41,172 bases of DNA, taken from Pseudomonas sp. MN1F. Its GTDB lineage: Bacteria; Pseudomonadota; Gammaproteobacteria; Pseudomonadales; Pseudomonadaceae. Below are positions 32,439-41,172 of this stretch, piece by piece. Position 1 is the stretch's first letter. Each line of letters opens with the position of its first letter. Both the position numbers and the translations under genes were made by a program. The DNA is taken from assembly GCF_009391885.1 (NCBI RefSeq), contig NZ_VZII01000020.1:1-41172 (forward strand), in the 5' to 3' direction. The notes beneath the pieces were generated by a model that saw only the letters and a list, made by a program, of their open reading frames with translations, did not search any database and had not been told where the DNA came from.

Positions 32439-33770
32439 TTAAACGGGCTCGGCCCACATGTCGTATTCGTCGGCATCCACCACGCGGCACCGCACTTTGT
32501 CGCCCGGCTTGAAGCCATGGTTACCGTCGATGAACACACTGCCGTCGATTTCCGGAGCATCGAAGAAGCTGCGGCCAACCGAACCCTGCTCCTCGACTTC
32601 GTCGATCAGCACTTCGATTTCCTTGCCGATGCGCAGTTGCAGGCGAGCGGCGCTGATGGCCTGCTGGTGCGCCATGAAGCGGTCCCAGCGGTCCTGCTTG
32701 ACGTCATCCGGTACTTCTTCCAGGCCCAGGTCATTGGCCGGGGCACCTTCGACTGGCGAGTACTGGAAGCAGCCGACGCGGTCGAGCTGGGCTTCGGTGA
32801 GCCAGTCCAGCAGGTACTGGAAGTCTTCCTCGGTCTCGCCGGGGAAGCCGACGATGAAGGTCGAGCGGATCACCAGCTCAGGGCATTGCTCGCGCCAGTT
32901 CTTGATCCGTGCCAGGGTACGGTCTTCGAAGGCTGGGCGCTTCATCGACTTGAGTACTTTCGGGCTGGCGTGCTGGAACGGGATGTCCAGGTAAGGCAGG
33001 ATCTTGCCGGCGGCCATCAACGGGATCACGTCGTCGACGTTCGGGTACGGGTAGACGTAGTGCAGGCGCACCCAGGCACCCAGGCTGCTCAGCGCTTCGC
33101 ACAGTTCGAGCATGCGGGTCTTGACCGGGCGACCGTTCCAGAAGTCGGTCTTGTACTTGACGTCGACACCGTAGGCGCTGGTGTCCTGGGAAATCACCAG
33201 GATTTCCTTGACGCCGGCCTTGACCAGGCGCTCGGCCTCGCTCAGCACTTCACCGACCGGGCGGCTGACCAGCTTGCCGCGCATCGACGGGATGATGCAG
33301 AAGCTGCAGCTGTGGTTGCAGCCTTCGGAAATCTTCAGGTAGGCGTAGTGGCGCGGGGTCAGCTTGACACCCTGCGGCGGCACCAGGTCGATCAGCGGGT
33401 TATGATCCTGGCGTGGCGGCACCACTTCGTGCACGGCGTTGACCACCTGCTCGTACTGCTGCGGGCCGGTTACCGACAGCACGCTCGGGTGCACGTCACG
33501 GATGTTGCCTTCGTCGACACCCATGCAGCCGGTGACGATGACCTTGCCGTTTTCCTTGATCGCTTCACCGATCACTTCAAGCGACTCGGCCTTGGCGCTG
33601 TCGATGAAGCCGCAGGTGTTCACCACCACTACGTCGGCATCCTCGTAGGTGGGCACGACTTCATAGCCTTCCATGCGCAGCTGGGTCAGGATGCGCTCGG
33701 AATCGACCAGGGCCTTGGGGCAACCCAGGCTGACGAAACCAACCTTGGGGGTGGCGGGAGTGGTGGACAT
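32439..33770 (-). CDS. rimO: Ribosomal protein S12 methylthiotransferase
   Basis: 443 aa from ATG 33770. N-terminal cluster Cys17, Cys53 and Cys82 ([20 protein letters not shown]), radical-SAM CxxxCxxC at 151/155/158 ([10 protein letters not shown]), and a C-terminal TRAM domain ([14 protein letters not shown]). It adds a methylthio group to Asp of S12. GAGGTTAGTC upstream. Region 33771-33884 is the 5' leader. Confidence 0.98.
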   Translation of the reverse strand: MSTTPATPKVGFVSLGCPKALVDSERILTQLRMEGYEVVPTYEDADVVVVNTCGFIDSAKAESLEVIGEAIKENGKVIVTGCMGVDEGNIRDVHPSVLSVTGPQQYEQVVNAVHEVVPPRQDHNPLIDLVPPQGVKLTPRHYAYLKISEGCNHSCSFCIIPSMRGKLVSRPVGEVLSEAERLVKAGVKEILVISQDTSAYGVDVKYKTDFWNGRPVKTRMLELCEALSSLGAWVRLHYVYPYPNVDDVIPLMAAGKILPYLDIPFQHASPKVLKSMKRPAFEDRTLARIKNWREQCPELVIRSTFIVGFPGETEEDFQYLLDWLTEAQLDRVGCFQYSPVEGAPANDLGLEEVPDDVKQDRWDRFMAHQQAISAARLQLRIGKEIEVLIDEVEEQGSVGRSFFDAPEIDGSVFIDGNHGFKPGDKVRCRVVDADEYDMWAEPV

Positions 33771-33884
33771 GACTAACCTCGGTATTGAATGCAGTTCGCC
33801 CTGCCGCAGCCGGGGGCGATCTTGACGGACGCTTTTGGCGCCTCTGATCAAAAAGTGCGCAATTCTAGCGAGCGCACGGTCGCT

Positions 33885-33919
33885 TGACCAGCAGAAAAGC
33901 GACGAACGCTGCGCTATGC
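33885..33919 (+). repeat. 35-bp direct repeat, left copy
   Basis: TGACCAGCAGAAAAGCGACG and 15 further bases are identical to the copy at 34680-34714; flanks differ on both sides. The two copies bound the toxin-antitoxin cassette. Confidence 0.95.
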
Positions 33920-34032
33920 CGATAGCGGCAGCTGCCTGTGCATGGCAAAACCTGGAAACACGGCCCGGCAATGGTTCCCCTTGTATGCGGTGTGACCACT
34001 CGTCACTCTTTTCCTCGCCTGAAAAACCTTCT

Positions 34033-34068
34033 CTTGAACTTATTCAAGGCTTATAGTTTTCTTATAAT
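34033..34068 (+). promoter_or_regulatory. Toxin-antitoxin promoter and operator
   Basis: -10 TATAAT at 34063-34068 lies 12 nt before the toxin start. CTTGAA-CTTA-TTCAAG (34033-34048), an inverted repeat, lies just upstream, in the -35 zone, and is a plausible autoregulation site. Confidence 0.6.
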
Positions 34069-34080
34069 AGCGGCGTGGAA

Positions 34081-34335
34081 ATGAATACGATCAACTGGTC
34101 ACGCAAAGCTGTGAAGCAACTCAGGAAAATCAACAAGCTCGATCAGCCGAAGATCTACGATGCCGCCCAGGCACTGGCCCATATGCCAGACGTTCAGAGT
34201 GTCAAAGCACTGGCCAATCACCCTTTCGGCTACCGTCTGAGGGTCGGCAATTACCGCATCCTTTTTGACTGGGATGGCAGCGTGAGAATCGTCAACATCG
34301 AGGAGGTCAGGAAACGCGATGAGCACACCTACTAA
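34081..34335 (+). CDS. RelE/ParE-superfamily toxin
   Basis: 84 aa from ATG 34081; GTG 34075 is an alternative. INWSRKAVKQLRKINK, ALANHPFGYRLRVGNYRILFDWDG and [14 protein letters not shown] form the RelE core with basic residues used for mRNA cleavage and a C-terminal Tyr. The toxin gene precedes the antitoxin and overlaps it by 17 nt. An mRNA interferase is most likely; ParE-type gyrase poisoning is not excluded. Confidence 0.88.
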   Translation: MNTINWSRKAVKQLRKINKLDQPKIYDAAQALAHMPDVQSVKALANHPFGYRLRVGNYRILFDWDGSVRIVNIEEVRKRDEHTY

Positions 34336-34645
34336 CGTACAGATCATCCACGGCGCAGATGGTCGCCCCGCCTTCGTGGTGTTGCCGTATGCCGACTACA
34401 TTGCCAACCGCTCCCAGCACGACCTGGTGCCCAACGAAGTCGTTGGCTACATGGTTAAGGAAGGCATGACCGCCATAGCTGCCTGGCGCAGGCACCTGGA
34501 CCTGACCCAGGCTGAAGTCGCCCAGCGCCTGGGTATCTCTCAGTCGGCCTATGCTCAGCAGGAAGCTGCCGAGCGGCCGCGCAAGGCCACTCGGGAGAAG
34601 ATTGCGGCAGCGCTGGGCATTGCGGTGCAGTCCCTGGATCTCTAA
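34319..34645 (+). CDS. XRE-type antitoxin
   Basis: 108 aa. The N-terminal about 50 residues are a toxin-binding part ([24 protein letters not shown], Phd/RelB-like). An XRE helix-turn-helix follows at about 57-108 ([21 protein letters not shown]). Start overlaps the toxin end. The HTH should repress the shared promoter. Confidence 0.88.
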   Translation: MSTPTNVQIIHGADGRPAFVVLPYADYIANRSQHDLVPNEVVGYMVKEGMTAIAAWRRHLDLTQAEVAQRLGISQSAYAQQEAAERPRKATREKIAAALGIAVQSLDL

Positions 34646-34679
34646 CGCATACGAGCTATGTTTGCCTGAACCGTGAGCG

Positions 34680-34714
34680 TGACCAGCAGAAAAGCGACGA
34701 ACGCTGCGCTATGC
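34680..34714 (+). repeat. 35-bp direct repeat, right copy
   Basis: Identical over 35 bp to 33885-33919. It leads directly into the kup upstream region (34715-34800). Confidence 0.95.
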
Positions 34715-34800
34715 TTCGCGCCATTGCGTCGGGGTTAATGCATGCCCCTGACGCAGGCGTGAATTCTACCGGCCTTCAAGGCCAACTGCGGGAGTGTTCG

Positions 34801-36711
34801 ATGGTTCAGGCAAGCAGTCACGCCGAAGGCGGGCACGCGGGTAAGCAGGGTGCGACACGGTCGTTGGGGCTGCTCGTGGCAGCGGTCGGGGTGGTGTATG
34901 GCGATATCGGTACCAGCCCTTTGTATACCCTGAAAGAAGTCTTTACCGGCGGTTACGGGGTGCCGGTCAACCATGATGGCGTACTGGGGATTCTTTCGCT
35001 GATCCTCTGGTCACTGCTGTGGGTGGTGTCGTTCAAATACGTGATGTTCATCCTGCGCGCCGACAACCAGGGCGAGGGCGGTACCATGGCGCTCACCGCC
35101 CTGGCCCTGAGGGCCACGGCTGCGTACCCGCGGTTGCGTTCGTTGATGCTCATCTGTGGGCTGATCGGCGCCTCGCTGTTCTACGGCGACAGCATGATCA
35201 CCCCGGCCGTGTCGGTGCTGTCGGCGGTGGAGGGTATGGGCCTGGCGTTCGAGGGTATCGACCACTGGGTGGTGCCCATCTCGCTGGTGGTGCTGGTGGC
35301 GCTGTTCGTGGTGCAGAAGCATGGCACCGAGAAGATCGGCAAGTTGTTCGGCCCGATCATGGTCACCTGGTTTCTGGCGCTGGCCGTCCTGGGCGTGCAT
35401 GGCATCAGCCAGAGCCCGGAAGTGCTCAAAGCATTCAACCCGGCCTGGGCGGTCAATTTCTTCGTCGTTCACCCCGGCATGGGGGTGGCCATACTCGGTG
35501 CGGTGGTGCTGGCACTGACCGGCGCCGAGGCCCTGTACGCCGACATGGGCCACTTTGGCCGCAAACCGATAGCCCGTGCCTGGTTTGCCCTGGTGCTGCC
35601 GGCGCTGGTAATCAACTATTTTGGCCAGGGCGCGCTGCTGCTGCAAAACCCGGACGCGGCGCGCAACCCGTTTTACCTGCTGGCGCCGGGCTGGGCCTTG
35701 CTGCCGATGGTCGGGCTGGCGACGATGGCCACAGTGATTGCCTCGCAGGCGGTGATCTCGGGGGCCTTCTCGCTGACCCGTCAGGCCATCCAGCTCGGCT
35801 ATATCCCGCGCATGCAGATCCAGCACACGTCCAGCGACGAGCAGGGGCAGATCTACATCGGCGCGGTTAACTGGACGTTGATGGTCGGCGTGGTGCTGCT
35901 GGTGATCGGCTTCGAGTCGTCCGGCGCGCTGGCAGCGGCCTACGGCGTGGCAGTGACGGGGACCATGCTGATGACCACCATCCTGGTGGCAGCGGTGATG
36001 CTGCTGCTGTGGAAGTGGCCGCCGATGCTGGCGGTGCCGCTGGTGGTCTGTTTCCTGCTGGTCGATGGCTTGTACTTCGCCGCCAACGTACCGAAGATCG
36101 TTCAGGGCGGCGCCTTCCCGGTACTCGCAGGCCTGGTGCTGTACCTGCTGATGAGTACCTGGAAACGCGGCAAGCAGATCCTGGTCGAGCGCATTGACGA
36201 GGGCGGGCTGCCGCTGCCGGTGTTCATCAGCAGCATCCGCGTACAGCCACCGCATCGGGTCGAAGGCACGGCGGTGTTCCTGACGGCACGGGCTGATGCG
36301 GTGCCCCATGCGCTGCTGCACAACATGCTGCATAACCAGGTGCTGCACAGCCAGGTGGTGCTGCTGACGGTGGTCAGCGAAGACCGCCCACGGGTGCCGG
36401 AACAAGAGCGTTTCGAGGTTGAGGCCTATGGTGATGGCTTCTTCCGGGTATTGCTGCACTTTGGCTTCATGGACGAGCCGGACGTGCCGGCGGCGTTGAG
36501 GCTGTGCCACCTGGATGAGCTGGACTTCAGCCCGATGCGCACCACCTACTTCCTCAGCCGGGAAACGGTGATTGCGTCGCGTCTGGAAGGGATGTCGCGC
36601 TGGCGGGGGAACCTGTTCGCGTTCCTGCTGAAGAATGCCAACGGTAACTTGCGCTTCTTCAACCTGCCGTTGAACCGGGTGATCGAGCTGGGTACCCAGG
36701 TCGAGATCTGA
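34801..36711 (+). CDS. kup: Low-affinity potassium transporter Kup
   Basis: 636 aa from ATG 34801 (GGGAG 7 nt upstream). K+/H+ symporter in the inner membrane. The characteristic start [16 protein letters not shown] motif ([19 protein letters not shown] at about residues 32-50) and about twelve membrane helices are present, followed by a soluble C-terminal domain with [21 protein letters not shown]. Full length. Confidence 0.97.
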   Translation: MVQASSHAEGGHAGKQGATRSLGLLVAAVGVVYGDIGTSPLYTLKEVFTGGYGVPVNHDGVLGILSLILWSLLWVVSFKYVMFILRADNQGEGGTMALTALALRATAAYPRLRSLMLICGLIGASLFYGDSMITPAVSVLSAVEGMGLAFEGIDHWVVPISLVVLVALFVVQKHGTEKIGKLFGPIMVTWFLALAVLGVHGISQSPEVLKAFNPAWAVNFFVVHPGMGVAILGAVVLALTGAEALYADMGHFGRKPIARAWFALVLPALVINYFGQGALLLQNPDAARNPFYLLAPGWALLPMVGLATMATVIASQAVISGAFSLTRQAIQLGYIPRMQIQHTSSDEQGQIYIGAVNWTLMVGVVLLVIGFESSGALAAAYGVAVTGTMLMTTILVAAVMLLLWKWPPMLAVPLVVCFLLVDGLYFAANVPKIVQGGAFPVLAGLVLYLLMSTWKRGKQILVERIDEGGLPLPVFISSIRVQPPHRVEGTAVFLTARADAVPHALLHNMLHNQVLHSQVVLLTVVSEDRPRVPEQERFEVEAYGDGFFRVLLHFGFMDEPDVPAALRLCHLDELDFSPMRTTYFLSRETVIASRLEGMSRWRGNLFAFLLKNANGNLRFFNLPLNRVIELGTQVEI

Positions 36712-36717
36712 GTAACT

Positions 36718-36736
36718 GGGGCCGCAAAGCGGCCCC
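36718..36736. terminator. Hairpin between kup and acvB
   Basis: GGGGCCGC-AAA-GCGGCCCC lies between convergent genes. No clear T-run; termination is likely but weakly supported. Confidence 0.55.
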
Positions 36737-36744
36737 GGTCATTG

Positions 36745-38037
36745 TCAGTTTTGTGAAGCCACGCTGGACTTGCCCTGACGGGTCTCGATCTCGTCGATCA
36801 GGCGCTTGGCCAGCGCCGGGTAGTTCTCGTCGAAGTGATGGCCGCCTGGCAGCTTCATACGCTCACCCACTGCAGTCTTGTCGGTGCAACCGCTCTCGTC
36901 GGTCTCTTCCACACCGTACACGCAGACCACTTTGGACGCCGGCAGCCTGGCCATTTCCGGCCCGGTAGGCGCTTCCTGGCCTTCCTTGCCCAACCAGCCC
37001 TCGACTTCGATCTCGAAGCTGCCGCTACGGGCGAACGCCAGCAGCACCACCGCGTCGATACGCTGCTGGTCTTCGGCCGGCAGGCGGTTGTAGATGGCCG
37101 GCAGCACGTCGGCGCCAAACGAGTAACCGGTCAGCACGAAACGTTTGGTGCCCCACTTCTGACGGTAGTGCTGCATCAGTTCCGACAGGTCGGCGGCACT
37201 TTGTTCCGGGGTCTTGTGCTGCCAGTAGTAGCGCAGGGTGTCGATACCGACCACTGGGTAGCCCAGCTTGGCCATCTCACCGGCTACGTCGCGGTCCAGG
37301 TCGCGCCAGCCGCCGTCACCGGACAGGAACAGGGTGACGGTGTCGGTGGTTTGCCCGGCCGGGACTTCCACCACCGGAATGGCCAGGGCGTTGCCGTCGC
37401 GGCCGACCAGGGCCTGGGTCAGCTGGGCCTTGAGCACCTGTGGCAGGTGGATGTCATAGTCGCTGATGCTGGTCTCGGCGTTGGCCTGGTCGCGCACGAA
37501 GGCGGCACTGGCATCGTCCGGGTTGTCGTTCCAGGCGACGTTCCAGTGGCCGTGGGCGGCCGACTTCGGCAGCTCGACCTTGCAGCCTGGTTGCTCCAGG
37601 GTGAAGTCGACCGAGATGGCCCGGGCCTTGTCGTCACTCTGGGTGGCCAGCCAACGCCATGCCTGGGCTGCACCTGGGCCGATGCCGGCGACCAGGGTCG
37701 GTTTGTCGGAAAGCTGGGTCAGTGCCTGGTCCATGGCCTGTTGCTGCTTGGTGCAGTCGTTCGGCGGCAGGATCACCTGGACCAGCTGCGCTTCGCCAGC
37801 CTGGCTCAGGTCCAGCAGCTGCTTGTCGGTCAAGGCCTGGTCCTGGGGCACGCCGATGGCGACCCGGGCCTTGGCATGCACGCCCGGGGTGACACGGACG
37901 ATGCTGGTGTCATTCAGGGTCAGTTGCTCCAGCCGCGCCTCGGGGGCAGGGCGGGCCCACAGCCAAAAGCCCGCAGCGCCGGCCAGGGCGGCCAGCAGCA
38001 GGGGAATCAGTACGTACAGCCAATAGCGTCGGATCAT
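36745..38037 (-). CDS. acvB: AcvB/VirJ-family aminoacyl-phosphatidylglycerol hydrolase
   Basis: 430 aa. An N-terminal membrane anchor (LYVLIPLLLAALAGAAGFWLW) is followed by a periplasmic alpha/beta hydrolase region with GDGGWRDLD (241-249) and nucleophile Ser306 in GYSFGAD, and a late PGGHHF carrying the His. P. aeruginosa PA0919 hydrolyses alanyl-PG and Agrobacterium AcvB lysyl-PG. It overlaps the mprF stop by one base, so the pair makes and turns over the same lipid. Confidence 0.9.
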   Translation of the reverse strand: MIRRYWLYVLIPLLLAALAGAAGFWLWARPAPEARLEQLTLNDTSIVRVTPGVHAKARVAIGVPQDQALTDKQLLDLSQAGEAQLVQVILPPNDCTKQQQAMDQALTQLSDKPTLVAGIGPGAAQAWRWLATQSDDKARAISVDFTLEQPGCKVELPKSAAHGHWNVAWNDNPDDASAAFVRDQANAETSISDYDIHLPQVLKAQLTQALVGRDGNALAIPVVEVPAGQTTDTVTLFLSGDGGWRDLDRDVAGEMAKLGYPVVGIDTLRYYWQHKTPEQSAADLSELMQHYRQKWGTKRFVLTGYSFGADVLPAIYNRLPAEDQQRIDAVVLLAFARSGSFEIEVEGWLGKEGQEAPTGPEMARLPASKVVCVYGVEETDESGCTDKTAVGERMKLPGGHHFDENYPALAKRLIDEIETRQGKSSVASQN

Positions 38038-40679
38038 CAGCGTTTCACCAATCCAGTCAGGCCGCCGGCAATCAGGGCGGCAGTATCGGCCAGTGCTACC
38101 AGCGGGTCGAGCCCGGCTGGTACGGCCATGTAACGAGGTTCCCAGTCCGGCTGGAACTTGTCCTTGAAGCGCCGCAGGCCCTGGAAGTTGTAGAGCTGTT
38201 CACCACGCCGGAACACCATCGAGCCCAGGCGCTGGGTCAAGGGGGCGCCGCGGCGTGGCTGCAGGCCGGAAAGCGGAACCATGCCCAGGCTGAAGCGGCC
38301 GTAGTCATGGCTTTTGTAATGCAGGATCAAGCCGATCATCATGAATTCCATGGTCAGCTTCGGCGCTTCGGGGTGAGCGCGCATCAGGTCGAGGCTGGCC
38401 AATTCGTTGCTGTGGGTTTCCAGCAGGTTGGCGAAGGCCACCGGCCGGCCCTGGAAACGAATCAGGGCGATACGGAAGTGCTGCAGGTACTCGGGGCTGA
38501 AACGCCCCAGCGAGAAGCCTTTCTCGCGCACGTTCTTGCCGCCGAGCCAGGCGTCGGAGATTTCTTTGAGCTCGGCCAGCGGAGCCTGGCCAGGTTCGTG
38601 GATCTCCAGGCTCAAGCCATCCCGACCGCCACGGTTCCAGGTGTAGCGCAGGTCTTTCATTTCCTTGCCCTTGGCTTCGAGGTCGAAGCGGCGCAAGTCG
38701 ACCCGCGCTTCCTCGCCCAGCTTCAGGGCAGTCAGGCCGATGTCCATGTAGAACGGCAGGTTCTCCGCGCGCACCTGGTAGAACACCGGGCGGGCGTGGT
38801 GCAAATCGCACAGGTCACGGAACTGCCAGATCATCTCGGCGCGCTCCTGGGCCGGGCCGATCGGGTCGTAAAGCGCCACCAGGCTGCGGCCACGACGGGC
38901 ATACATGAGGAAGGCATTGTCGCTGGGGTGGAACAGCAAGGCCTTGTCGCCGGTCAATGCCAGGCCACCGTCGGGCTGGTCGGAGGCCAGCAGGATGCGG
39001 TTGGCGCGTTGCAGCTCAACCTCGTCAGGCAGGTGAATGACCGGACGGGCGGTGCGCAGCAGCCAGGTCAGAGCGACAATCACCAGCAGCACCGCGCTGC
39101 CCAAGGCAGCACGCAGACCGCGGGGGGCGTCGGCGTCGAGGGTGAACTGCCACCACAGCTTGTGGGTATAGGGCACGTCCTGGTAGGCAAACAGCAGCAG
39201 CCACACCGAAGCGCCGACCACGCAGGCGCTGGCCACCAGGTACACCGGTGAGAACGGCAGTTCGAGCAGCCGGCTCGGCCGGTAGAACGAACGGCGGAAA
39301 ACGGCCAGGAGTGCGGCAGTCAGGGTGAGCAGGCTGGCTTCTTCCCAGTCGAAGCCTTTGAGGATCGACAGCAGTGCGCCGACCAGCAGCAATACCGTGG
39401 TCAGCAGCCAGGCGGCCGACAGGCGTCGGCGCAGGCCCTGGGCCAGCAGCAGGCAAAGCACGCCAATCAGGCTGGCGCCGAAGTGCGAGGCGTCGATCAG
39501 CCGGTGTGGCACGAGGAAGCCCATGTGCTCCAGGCGTGTGTCGATTTCCGGGGTGGCGCCGGAGAACAGCAGCACCACGCCCGACAGGAACACCAGAATC
39601 GCCAGGATCGGTGCGCCGAGGCCCGAGGCGGCCTTGATCGCTTGCTGGGCGAACAACAGGCGGCGTGCTTCGTTGGCCAGCAGCAGCACGCAGGCCAGCA
39701 GCAGTGGCAGCACCACGTAGATCAGCCGGTACAGGAGCAGGGCGGCAGCCAGAGGCGCGGCGCCTAGCTGGTCAGCGAAGGCGGCCAGCAGGATCGCTTC
39801 GAACACCCCTACGCCGCCGGGTACATGGCTGAGCACACCAGCAGCCAGGGCCAGCAGGTAAACCAGCACGAAGGCACCGAAGGGTGGCGCTTGCGGAAGC
39901 AGCAGGTAAAGCACGGTGGCCGCAGCGGCCACATCCAGTGCGGTGATCAGCAACTGCAGGGCCGCCAGGCGGCCACCGGGCAGGCGCAGGGTGCGACGGC
40001 CCAGCTGGACCAGCAGGTTGTCGGCCAGAGGTTGCTCTGGCAGGCGGCGGCGATAGAGCCCGATCACCAGGACGGCGGTGAGGGCCAGTACGGCGATGGC
40101 GATGCCGGCCAGCAATGTCGAAGGCAGGCGCAGGGCGGTTGCCGCTGCCGGCAGGTTGCTCAAGGTGGCCAGCGCCGCCAGGGGGGGCAGTGCGCACCCC
40201 AGGGACAGGCTGGCAAACACGGTCATGCGTGCAACTTCGGCGGCGCCCAGGCCCTGACGTGCATACAAGCGGTAGCGCACTGAGCCACCGGAGAGCATCG
40301 ACAGGCCGATTGCGTTGCCAATGGCAAAGGCGCTGAAACCGCCCATCACCAAGGATCGCGCAGGCAGCTTGACGGCTGCGTAACGGCTGGCCGACCACTC
40401 ATAGCCCAGCAGGATCACGAACCCTGCCACCGTCGCCAGCAGGGCGCCGACCAACGACTTTGCCGGTACATCAAGCATGGCGTCGTGCAGGGCGTAGATG
40501 TCCAGTTCGCTCAACAGGTGCCGACAGGCGATCAGCGCCATGGCAAACAGCAGCAAGGTCACGGCCAGACCAATCGGCTGACGGTAACGGCTCATTCGCT
40601 CAAGCCAAGGCAGGCGCTGGGCAGCAGTTGGCAGTGCCGAGGCAAGAGGCACCTGGGGTTCGGGGGTGTGCGATGTCAT
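38037..40679 (-). CDS. mprF: Aminoacyl-phosphatidylglycerol synthase/flippase MprF
   Basis: 880 aa. The N-terminal about 530 residues hold many membrane helices (flippase part, with GVLSHVPGGVGVFE). The C-terminal about 330 residues are the cytosolic synthase domain (ALTGDKALLFHPSDNAFLMY, FSLGMVPLSGL). It transfers an amino acid (Ala in the PA0920 orthologue) from charged tRNA to phosphatidylglycerol, lowering negative surface charge and sensitivity to cationic peptides and acid. GAGG 6 nt before the ATG. Confidence 0.95.
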   Translation of the reverse strand: MTSHTPEPQVPLASALPTAAQRLPWLERMSRYRQPIGLAVTLLLFAMALIACRHLLSELDIYALHDAMLDVPAKSLVGALLATVAGFVILLGYEWSASRYAAVKLPARSLVMGGFSAFAIGNAIGLSMLSGGSVRYRLYARQGLGAAEVARMTVFASLSLGCALPPLAALATLSNLPAAATALRLPSTLLAGIAIAVLALTAVLVIGLYRRRLPEQPLADNLLVQLGRRTLRLPGGRLAALQLLITALDVAAAATVLYLLLPQAPPFGAFVLVYLLALAAGVLSHVPGGVGVFEAILLAAFADQLGAAPLAAALLLYRLIYVVLPLLLACVLLLANEARRLLFAQQAIKAASGLGAPILAILVFLSGVVLLFSGATPEIDTRLEHMGFLVPHRLIDASHFGASLIGVLCLLLAQGLRRRLSAAWLLTTVLLLVGALLSILKGFDWEEASLLTLTAALLAVFRRSFYRPSRLLELPFSPVYLVASACVVGASVWLLLFAYQDVPYTHKLWWQFTLDADAPRGLRAALGSAVLLVIVALTWLLRTARPVIHLPDEVELQRANRILLASDQPDGGLALTGDKALLFHPSDNAFLMYARRGRSLVALYDPIGPAQERAEMIWQFRDLCDLHHARPVFYQVRAENLPFYMDIGLTALKLGEEARVDLRRFDLEAKGKEMKDLRYTWNRGGRDGLSLEIHEPGQAPLAELKEISDAWLGGKNVREKGFSLGRFSPEYLQHFRIALIRFQGRPVAFANLLETHSNELASLDLMRAHPEAPKLTMEFMMIGLILHYKSHDYGRFSLGMVPLSGLQPRRGAPLTQRLGSMVFRRGEQLYNFQGLRRFKDKFQPDWEPRYMAVPAGLDPLVALADTAALIAGGLTGLVKR

Positions 40680-40878
40680 AAAATGCCTCGAGCGAGTTGC
40701 ACGAGGAGGGGAAGAGCTGCGGCCAAGTGAAAGTCCCTTTGGTAAACGTATCCAGATATTACTCCGGGCAACGTTACTTTCAGTCGTCCGGCAGTGTTAA
40801 AGATAGTTCATGCTCATGACGACACCTCAACCGAGCGGGTTTGGGTGTAGTACAAGGATTTATCAGGCGACGAAATGC

Positions 40879-40917
40879 AACAAACCCCGCGCTGCTTTTA
40901 AACAGGCGGGGTTTGTT
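40879..40917 (-). terminator. Terminator downstream of tRNA-fMet
   Basis: AACAAACCCCGC and GCGGGGTTTGTT form a 12-bp stem, with T-rich sequence after it on the minus strand. The gap 40680-40878 should hold the mprF promoter. A TAATAT at 40755-40760 (minus strand) is the best -10 candidate. Confidence 0.8.
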
Positions 40918-40927
40918 CTGACGAATA

Positions 40928-41004
<77 letters not shown>

Positions 41005-41100
41005 TCAGAGGGGCGCATTCTATAGACTTGGATGCTCAAGTCAAGCGTTAACGCCAAAATGTTGCTCAATTGCTTCAGGCGCTGATTTCCAGGCAAAAGA

Positions 41101-41130
41101 AAAAGGCCACTGGGTTAGCAGTGGCCTTTT
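41101..41130. terminator. Bidirectional terminator between the two fMet genes
   Basis: AAAAGGCCACT / AGTGGCCTTTT, 8-nt loop. Confidence 0.85.
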
Positions 41131-41138
41131 CTCGAATC

Positions 41139-41172
41139 TGGTTGCGGGAGCCGGATTTGAACCGACGACCTT
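41139..41172 (-). tRNA. Second initiator tRNA-fMet, 3' part only
   Basis: The last 34 bases repeat the 3' half of the first gene exactly (CCA, acceptor strand, T-arm) and run off the window. Confidence 0.9.

Noticed and set aside
35011..36510. 499-aa His/Gln-rich frame opposite kup
   Set aside because: Antisense shadow of a well-conserved transporter, with no start signal.

Overview
The window looks like a Pseudomonas chromosome of the P. putida group. The evidence is the protein sequences, the high GC content, and the marker order pncC-recA-recX, erdR-dgkA, finR/fpr, rimO, kup and mprF. No computation was run. All calls rest on reading the translated frames, motifs, ribosome-binding sites and repeats.

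Left part (1-3370). A D12-class DNA adenine methylase is followed by a long non-coding stretch with a 23-bp tandem repeat array. Next come two leftward genes, one of them an XRE regulator under a near-perfect LexA box. A LexA-like self-cleaving phage repressor follows. Clusters of TGCAT/ATGCA motifs lie over the repressor start and over a sigma70-like promoter just downstream of it.

Tailocin (3371-17001). This is a complete R-type, P2/pyocin R2-like contractile tail locus. In order it holds a holin, a PA0615-like protein, V, W, J, I, fibre H, a fibre chaperone, sheath FI, tube FII, E/E', tape measure T, U, X, D, a GH19 endolysin, and Rz with embedded Rz1. No capsid, portal, terminase or integrase gene is present, so it should make a headless killing particle, not a phage. 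Control appears to be by SOS: RecA-stimulated repressor cleavage would free the TGCAT-covered promoter, and recA itself lies at the right border with its own LexA box. The tail-chaperone pair carries an RF2-type CTT-TGA-C site, and four terminator-like hairpins lie inside the late transcription unit.

Housekeeping block (17084-27921). It holds pncC, recA, recX, a LOG-family protein, a small RHH-like protein, a PA3611-like secreted protein, a DTW-domain tRNA modifying enzyme, an ErdR-like regulator, dgkA, finR/fpr, trmO, a DUF1456 protein, an RsuA-type pseudouridine synthase whose catalytic Asp is replaced by Glu, and a GNAT acetyltransferase.

Low-complexity surface cluster (28026-32365). It holds an exported Gly/His-rich repeat protein, a DUF6502 protein with an HTH-like segment, an exported DUF5666 protein with GGTG repeats and a long VEK-repeat tail, and a predicted outer-membrane barrel. 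A shared inverted repeat, GTGGGA-N5-TCCC(A/G)C, lies upstream of two of these genes. This is the best candidate for an undescribed system in the window.

Right part (32439-41172). rimO and kup are separated by a RelE/HTH toxin-antitoxin cassette bounded by perfect 35-bp direct repeats, which looks like a small mobile insertion. acvB/virJ and mprF form an aminoacyl-phosphatidylglycerol module. The window ends with one complete and one partial initiator tRNA gene.
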